Source of the DNA: Bigelowiella natans CCMP2755 | Taxonomy: Eukaryota > Cercozoa > Chlorarachniophyceae | Direction: 5' to 3' | Assembly: GCA_000320545.1 (NCBI GenBank) | Contig: ADNK01003179.1 | Span: forward strand, 62,501 to 126,500 | Length of the DNA stretch: 64,000 nucleotides | In this document: in pieces, positions 59,301 through 64,000 of the stretch | How positions within the stretch are numbered: position 1 is the first letter of the stretch | Layout: every line of letters starts with the position of its first letter | The notes under the pieces: model-generated | Database searches by the model: none | What the model was told of the DNA's origin: nothing | The model's input: the letters and a program-made list of their open reading frames with translations, nothing else | Program-made: the position numbers and the translations under genes

Positions 59301-62300
59301 TGATTTGGGCGGTCTTGCCACCTCGGCCCTTGACGATCTGCTGCGCGACAACAGGGTCGAGCGACGCATCAAGATTCTCGAGGATCGAGTGCAAGTACAC
59401 GGTGTAGCCGTATTGTACTCCATTCTTGACGGTTCGCATCCAGTTCTTGGTGTTCATCGTAATCTTCTTCATCTCTGGATAATGGTTTTCGATCCACTTT
59501 GCTCCCTGAAGCTGTGGATCAATCATCAGTGGCCAGCGCTTACACTGGCAGATGATTGCTGCGTTCTCGAAGGAGTTACGGTCGGCGGCAAGGCCCTCGT
59601 TCTGCCACTGTGCAAACTGCGAATCGTTGGCAAGCATCTTGAGGGGGTCAAGTTCATCACGCATAGGTATCTGTTTCTTTTCGAGATCCTTCATCCAAGT
59701 TTTATTCCATAGATGCGAGCGAAACTCGGCGTTGAAAGCCCCGATGTACGATACGAACGCAGCGGACAACATAACGTCACCGATCATGGTGTCGGCTTGT
59801 TTCTTATATTCCTGCACGGTTTGTCCCCAACGGATTTTCTCTCCTGCGAGACCTCCTACGAGACGATCAGCGGTCGCGAGCTTATCCTGGCATCGCTTAG
59901 CCTGAGCCTCGACCGCGGCTTTCTCACTCTCAGCGTCCTCCTTCGCCTTAACAGCAGCATCAAGGGCGGCCTTGAGGGCGGCGACCTTGGCGTTCAACTC
60001 TGCAACCTGGTCAGCAGCTGCCTTAGCTCTAGCTTGAGCTTCTTCAAGGGCCTTCATCTTTGGAGCAACATCCTTGTAGACCTTGTAGAATCGTACGATG
60101 TTGATCACCCATCCACAGAGATTTGCAGCGGCCTCGGATTTGTTCATCATAGTCTCGACCGTGAAAACTTCTTTCGCAATGAGTTTGTCCGCCTTAGCGA
60201 CACGGTCCTCTGGGATGGAACGTCCGTCGAAGTTCTTGAGCTCTTCGATCAGCGCACCTGGGTTTCCGAGAAGCTTTTTACCGCTCTTCCACCCCGGTGA
60301 CCAAGGCTTTCCATCTTTTCCCAGTAGGTGAGCGACGGCATCGGTGACGAGAGGAGTCCCCGATGGAGGGTTAGTAAACGACTTAAACGTCTGGATCTGC
60401 TTCACCTCAAGACAGTCCACTGCTTTCGTCGCGGCCTCGAGAATCGGCTTCACCTTATTGAGGTCGTCTTGACACTGTGCTTCGAATGCTTTCGCCTCGT
60501 CCTCTATCACTTTTGCCTTTCCTGCCTCCTTGTCGGCAATAGCTTGCTCGCGTTCTACGACGTCCTTCTTCTCGTTGGCGTCTTTAATCGCTATGGCAGC
60601 TGCTACCTTCTTCTCCTCAACGATCACCATAGTCCTCTTGAGGTCCTGCTGCAACTCGGCAACCTTGGCACCCGTGTTGGCTAGGACGTTGATACCTTTC
60701 TCAAGGCGCTCGATCGACTTGTCAATCTCAGTCTTACTTTTCTTGTAAAGGGCTTTGTAGAAAGCGATGAGCTCGAGAAAGCTTTTAGGAGTTGTGTAGA
60801 AGTAGCGCTTCTCCTGCTTGAGATACCTGTCGGAGGCCTTCTCGACCGACAAGTGGACCTCGGCCATGTGGCTCGAGACCTTAGGTAGAAGCTCTGGGCG
60901 GGCTTCAAACACAGGCATGTTGGCGATGAAACGCTCAGAGACTGACTGGAGCGCATCCCTAGGCCAAGGATGGAACCAGTCGATTTCGGTACAGTTGATC
61001 AAACCGGGGAACTTGCGGCAGCGTTGGCGCATAACATCTCCGACAGGCGAGAAACAGAGGATAATGTGCAGGTTCTTTCTGACACGGGAGATAAAGAAGT
61101 CCATGAGTGCTGTAGGATCGTCTGCGTAACCTTCTGCCTTTGCTGCCGAGCGCAGGCTGCCACATATTCCCTCGAGATCCTCTGGAGGGAAAAGGTCAGG
61201 CACGTAACCCGAAGAAAGAGTATCGTTGATGTACACGAGCCACTTGTCATCGACGATTTGAGCGTCAGTGAGTAAAAATGAGACCTGTTGGTTCTTCTCT
61301 CCAGTTTTCTTGTAAAGCGTCTGCAGGTCGGTTTTGAGATCTGCTTCGCGGTAAGTTTGCGTGACCTTAATCTGGAACACCTCGTATCCGCAGATCCCCT
61401 TCGAGGCCAGGCGGGAAAGAGACTGCTTACCGCTACCACCGACACCAACCAGCAATGCATTTCCCCGATCCTGTTCGACAATTCGCACGATACGTGTTAC
61501 ATGCTCCATAGCCATACCGAAGAGGACGAGATCCATGGCTGCATTCTCTTCGTTGTACTCTTCCAACTTGCTATCTAAGACTAGGCGAAGCTGGGACATG
61601 CCCGGGCTCCTCAGGTAAAGAGTTCCACCGCCCTGCTCGAAAGTGGTGAAGATAACCGGTTCATCTTCCCTTTTGACTACAGCTTTGCCGTCTCCACCCG
61701 CAGCAGCAGCAGCCTTTTCCTCCGCAGCCTTATCAGCTTCCTTGGCCGCACGAACCTCTTCAACGAAGTATTTGTTCTTGATGTTGGCAATCTCTTTGTT
61801 GAAAGAAACTATATCTTCCTTGCTTAAAAGGCGATCGTGATAAACACGCATGCATTCGTGCTCGAACAGGTGTAACATGAACGTAGGAGTGGACTTAGTC
61901 TTCTCCGAGCGGCAGACACCCTGGAAAAGCTTTCCGAGTTCGCGCATGTTGAAGAGGTAGTGGAACTTCACGGAAGACGGAAGGAACTTATCCGTCACAC
62001 GCGAGTGAATGTCGATGCACGCGTCGACCATACGCTCGCCCATATTTCGCACCTCCTCCTTGAACTCCCTCATGTGGAAGGTAAGAATCTGCTTGAAGAT
62101 GCCCGTGAGCGTGGCCTTGGAGGGCATCATGCAGCCGATCGTGGTGAAGTGTGATTGAAGTCGAGGATTGATGGTGAAGGAACCAGCCTTGGGGTTCATC
62201 GAGGACACATAGGAAGTATCCACTATCGTCTTCTGGTCGAGTGCTTTGGTATCGTACCAAACCCCATAGTCCATGTGCTGACGGATCAACTCGCTTGTAG

Positions 62301-64000
62301 ACTGCGTGTCGTACTTGTCGACTTCCTGCATGTTGATGTCGTCGATGTAGTAGATCAGTCTCTTGGGGACGGGAGGTCCGAAGGTGCGGCCCTGCCGCTT
62401 TGTGATAGCAGATTCAAGAATGTCCTTGAGGGCGGGCGCATCAGTGTAGAAGTTGAGATTGATGGTCTTATACACGGTCTTTTCATCAGTCTCGTTGCGG
62501 AGATAGTTCTCCAACATGGCTGTCTTCCCGGTTCCGGCACCACCAACAAGCATTACACCCCAGCATTGCTCTCTTCCAGGTCGGTTTGGTTGGGCGCCAG
62601 GGGTGTAGGCAGTCTTACACAAAAGATCCACGATTCTTGTCACGCGAAGCGTCTCGTCAGTTGGAACGAAGACTTGTGTCACCAGTCTGGCGTTAGCCCC
62701 TGCCTTGTAATCAGGCACTACGCTGTCCCACTCCTTCATCAGGCCCTTCTGGTCAGGGAAGAATGAGAACACGTCGAAGGGTTTCTTAGGATCGGAAGAC
62801 TTGTACTCGACGTCCTTCTTGTGCTTAACCTTCCACCAGGAGTTGAATCGCCTGCGACTGTCGTTATTCTTCTCGTTGATGTTCATACCTCCAAGAGACC
62901 AGACCGCTGCGTAAGCAAAGGCGGCCTCCAGATAGGTTACGACATCGGGATTATGTAGCAAGGTTCCAGCTTCCTCAAGCTGAACCTTGTTCATGCCTTT
63001 CAGGAACGTCTTGTTCATCTCATCGAGGAGACCTTCCATCAGGTAGCACAATGATTTCATCTTGGTGATTTCACCGACGGGAACCACAGGGTCCGTCTCC
63101 CTACGGATCTCATATAGATCGTCAAAAGAGCAGTACTTGTTGAACAGTCCACTCAGGTGAGATCGGAGCTTGTCATCCTTCTTGCCGGTAGGCGCGAAGA
63201 CTTGCTGCTGCAGCCAACTGTCGAGGAAAGGCTTCGCACCAACATCCCCGGGGTTAACGTACAGAATACCAGCCCGCGAGACGGTCGCCGGGGTCGCATG
63301 ATTCAAGTTCGCGACTTCAAAAAGCATTCTCATTGCATCTGAGAGAGGGATACGCTCGTTCGATACGAGCGTCAAGACCTTGTTGTCGTCCATGACTGTG
63401 TTCAGCGACTCAATCCATTCGGCATCAACGTCTCCGTCGAGGACGATCCACTTAACATTCTGCTCCTCCTTGTATGGTGGGTTGTTTCGCGCCATATCAC
63501 GCATGATCGTAGAAAGGATACCGTCATGCCACTCAGTCTTGGTGAGGTAACCATAGAGGTCATTGTTGCGAACAGCCTTCGGGTTTAGCGGCATGAAGAC
63601 TACCTGACCGCCCAGAACCTTGTTGGCTTCAGCGAGACAGTTCCAGATCTTGGTTTTACCGGCGGACGCAGGTCCGATGATGAACACGGAGTGACGAATG
63701 TTGAAAAGCTCCTGCATCTCGACGACCTTGTCAAGGAAGCCGGTCTCTGGCTGCAGCTTCATCTGCACAGCAGCTACTTTACAGGCATTCACGAGATCTT
63801 CGTCCATAATACGCTTGACGTTGGATCGTCCAGGGAACAAGTCGGAACAGAGCTGTCGGAAGATCGCCTTATCCTCCTGCACGAGCTTCGGCAAGTTGAA
63901 GTCACGCAGCGCGCGCATGAGGACAATGTCCTCCTCCGTCCCTGGCGGAGCAGCACGTTTGAGGCCACCGGCTACGCGCAGGACAGCCTTGGTCGCACGC
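56347..64000 (-). CDS. Outer-arm axonemal dynein heavy chain, beta-like; partial, 5' end outside the window
   Basis: The heavy chain is the ATPase motor that bends cilia and flagella. One uninterrupted frame of at least 2,550 residues enters from the right edge (ATKAVLRVAGGLKRAAPPGT at 63996-63937) and ends LSGVVMLLEVPM at 56347. Seen in order are the AAA2 P-loop GPASAGKT (about 63675), AAA3 GGAGTGKT (about 62545) and AAA4 GVGGSGKQSLSRL (about 61445). The antiparallel stalk coiled coil follows (about 60780-60400 and 60050-59850) around the microtubule-binding tip (TNPPSGTPLVTDAVAHLLG, about 60370). AAA5, AAA6 and the C-terminal domain come next, ending YKTTFRGPTYVFDATLRTKY. The RGPTYVF ending is typical of outer-arm beta chains (DNAH9/11/17 and algal beta) rather than gamma. 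No intron in 7.6 kb, in contrast with its neighbours. The tail and AAA1 lie outside. Confidence 0.95.
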   Translation of the reverse strand, partial: RATKAVLRVAGGLKRAAPPGTEEDIVLMRALRDFNLPKLVQEDKAIFRQLCSDLFPGRSNVKRIMDEDLVNACKVAAVQMKLQPETGFLDKVVEMQELFNIRHSVFIIGPASAGKTKIWNCLAEANKVLGGQVVFMPLNPKAVRNNDLYGYLTKTEWHDGILSTIMRDMARNNPPYKEEQNVKWIVLDGDVDAEWIESLNTVMDDNKVLTLVSNERIPLSDAMRMLFEVANLNHATPATVSRAGILYVNPGDVGAKPFLDSWLQQQVFAPTGKKDDKLRSHLSGLFNKYCSFDDLYEIRRETDPVVPVGEITKMKSLCYLMEGLLDEMNKTFLKGMNKVQLEEAGTLLHNPDVVTYLEAAFAYAAVWSLGGMNINEKNNDSRRRFNSWWKVKHKKDVEYKSSDPKKPFDVFSFFPDQKGLMKEWDSVVPDYKAGANARLVTQVFVPTDETLRVTRIVDLLCKTAYTPGAQPNRPGREQCWGVMLVGGAGTGKTAMLENYLRNETDEKTVYKTINLNFYTDAPALKDILESAITKRQGRTFGPPVPKRLIYYIDDINMQEVDKYDTQSTSELIRQHMDYGVWYDTKALDQKTIVDTSYVSSMNPKAGSFTINPRLQSHFTTIGCMMPSKATLTGIFKQILTFHMREFKEEVRNMGERMVDACIDIHSRVTDKFLPSSVKFHYLFNMRELGKLFQGVCRSEKTKSTPTFMLHLFEHECMRVYHDRLLSKEDIVSFNKEIANIKNKYFVEEVRAAKEADKAAEEKAAAAAGGDGKAVVKREDEPVIFTTFEQGGGTLYLRSPGMSQLRLVLDSKLEEYNEENAAMDLVLFGMAMEHVTRIVRIVEQDRGNALLVGVGGSGKQSLSRLASKGICGYEVFQIKVTQTYREADLKTDLQTLYKKTGEKNQQVSFLLTDAQIVDDKWLVYINDTLSSGYVPDLFPPEDLEGICGSLRSAAKAEGYADDPTALMDFFISRVRKNLHIILCFSPVGDVMRQRCRKFPGLINCTEIDWFHPWPRDALQSVSERFIANMPVFEARPELLPKVSSHMAEVHLSVEKASDRYLKQEKRYFYTTPKSFLELIAFYKALYKKSKTEIDKSIERLEKGINVLANTGAKVAELQQDLKRTMVIVEEKKVAAAIAIKDANEKKDVVEREQAIADKEAGKAKVIEDEAKAFEAQCQDDLNKVKPILEAATKAVDCLEVKQIQTFKSFTNPPSGTPLVTDAVAHLLGKDGKPWSPGWKSGKKLLGNPGALIEELKNFDGRSIPEDRVAKADKLIAKEVFTVETMMNKSEAAANLCGWVINIVRFYKVYKDVAPKMKALEEAQARAKAAADQVAELNAKVAALKAALDAAVKAKEDAESEKAAVEAQAKRCQDKLATADRLVGGLAGEKIRWGQTVQEYKKQADTMIGDVMLSAAFVSYIGAFNAEFRSHLWNKTWMKDLEKKQIPMRDELDPLKMLANDSQFAQWQNEGLAADRNSFENAAIICQCKRWPLMIDPQLQGAKWIENHYPEMKKITMNTKNWMRTVKNGVQYGYTVYLHSILENLDASLDPVVAQQIVKGRGGKTAQINLGEMVDYDLNFKLVIQTKLPNPHYKPEIAAQTTLINFMVTETGLEDQLLALVVNKERPDLEEKKKGLVRAINEYNIELAQLEDKLLAMLNAADPATILDNIELIDGLELTKQKSVEVANKVSEAKEAEVLINEARNKYRPVAQEASWIYFLLMQLWTIDHMYQYSLQAFTTFFFKAIDRADKPKDPNDVTFRVAALKKTIRITIFRWVNRGTFSRHKLILVAQLLFKLMRRRSPDLKVQFNLSYFNFLLQGPKKMGEEQPASISWLPENAWACLNALAELKGFESIASDVLASPNRFKEWYNKPRPEVLPLPSNWRKLIQQDFFMHMLVVRAIRPDRLTASMNLYAEKTLPDGRDYVQCDAGVSFTEILKRSLDDSAVTTPIFFILSPGADPVVNLQDIGTKRGYFPKKWHRVALGEGQDVVAMRKLAIGVKEGHWVILENIHLMPSWTGELEKQLNDYTSSNAYHPDFRLFLSAEPSKQIPIGLLERSIKLTNEPPQGLVQNLKRAFATFEKEEFEYKDGKVKMILFALCHYHAVIIERCKFGPKGWNRSYPFNTGDLENSGQVLSNYLERGSGGDKIPWSDLRYIFGEILYGGHITDDWDRRLNMTYMRFYFKQELLDGMELFPFSESYPEEKFPSPEPLPYDEYFAYIDEYLQVESPVAFGMHPNAEIAVRTLEGVNLFSVVQELQPRGQNDDDESGGGAESKEDENPVRTLLNGILEKVKPIQYDTEDISTRIGAEERGPYQNVFLQECDRMNLLRDEMKNSLEELELGMKGELQMSLRMENLAASLELNRVPDNWAAKAYPSLRNLADWLENLLERAEQLSRWTEEPTSIPVVVDLSLCFNPQSFLTSIMQVTAQTQQKELDKLTIMTDVTRKQPEEIETAVRDGAYVTGLWLEAARWDSKQSCLEECLPRVLFDRMPVIVCRAILREKLETNGVYTCPCYKTTFRGPTYVFDATLRTKYHPDKWTLSGVVMLLEVPM

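Noticed and set aside
57162-63342. Many plus-strand ORFs opposite the dynein gene
   Set aside because: They are antisense shadows of a long GC-rich coding frame that carries strong family motifs on the minus strand.

Overview
This is nuclear DNA of an intron-rich eukaryote, most likely a flagellated unicellular protist or alga. The evidence is a huge outer-arm axonemal dynein heavy chain, GT-AG introns of about 50 to 350 bp in most genes, a Pol III tRNA gene with T-run terminators, AATAAA signals and dense microsatellites. TAA, TAG and TGA all act as stops. I cannot name the species. I see no transposase, reverse transcriptase, CRISPR array or bacterial operon.

From left to right, with strand: EFG1-like rRNA-processing protein (-); a doubtful small ORF and an unknown 183-residue protein (+); heterotrimeric G-protein beta subunit (-); PIN/GPR155-like membrane transporter (+); sialate O-acetylesterase (-); tRNA-Asn (-); a 97-residue membrane protein (+); a large unknown coiled-coil protein (-); exosome subunit of the MTR3/RNase PH class (+); ATRX/ARIP4-type SNF2 ATPase with added SAM and WW domains (-); a putative OB-fold and zinc-ribbon nucleic-acid-binding protein (+); a Cys-rich EGF-like fragment (-); an EcKinase/APH-type small-molecule kinase (+); PP2A scaffold subunit A (-); an unknown coiled-coil protein (+); and the dynein heavy chain (-), which runs off the right edge.

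The main structural observation is that protein genes alternate in orientation almost perfectly: minus, plus, minus, plus. Genes are therefore paired head to head. Each convergent (3'-to-3') junction holds about 0.6 to 1 kb of non-coding DNA rich in short palindromes (GCTAGC, TGCATGCA, GTACGTAC, TCTAGA, GCGCGC). The divergent junctions, which should carry the promoters, are instead AT-rich and lack these words. One 10-mer, CATCTAGACA, recurs in four of these islands. I infer a chromosome-scale organising principle.

A second pattern is that microsatellites crowd the introns of three genes (sialate esterase, SNF2 protein, OB-fold protein). Some spill into exons as poly-Gly, poly-Ser, poly-Gln or poly-Asp tracts. 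The dynein gene, by contrast, is uninterrupted for over 7.6 kb.

The genes are mostly housekeeping and signalling functions with no shared pathway. EFG1 and MTR3 both act in rRNA or RNA maturation, and G beta and PP2A-A are signalling scaffolds. Splice sites were assigned by eye from GT-AG signals, reading-frame phase and family similarity, so exon edges of multi-exon genes are approximate unless stated.
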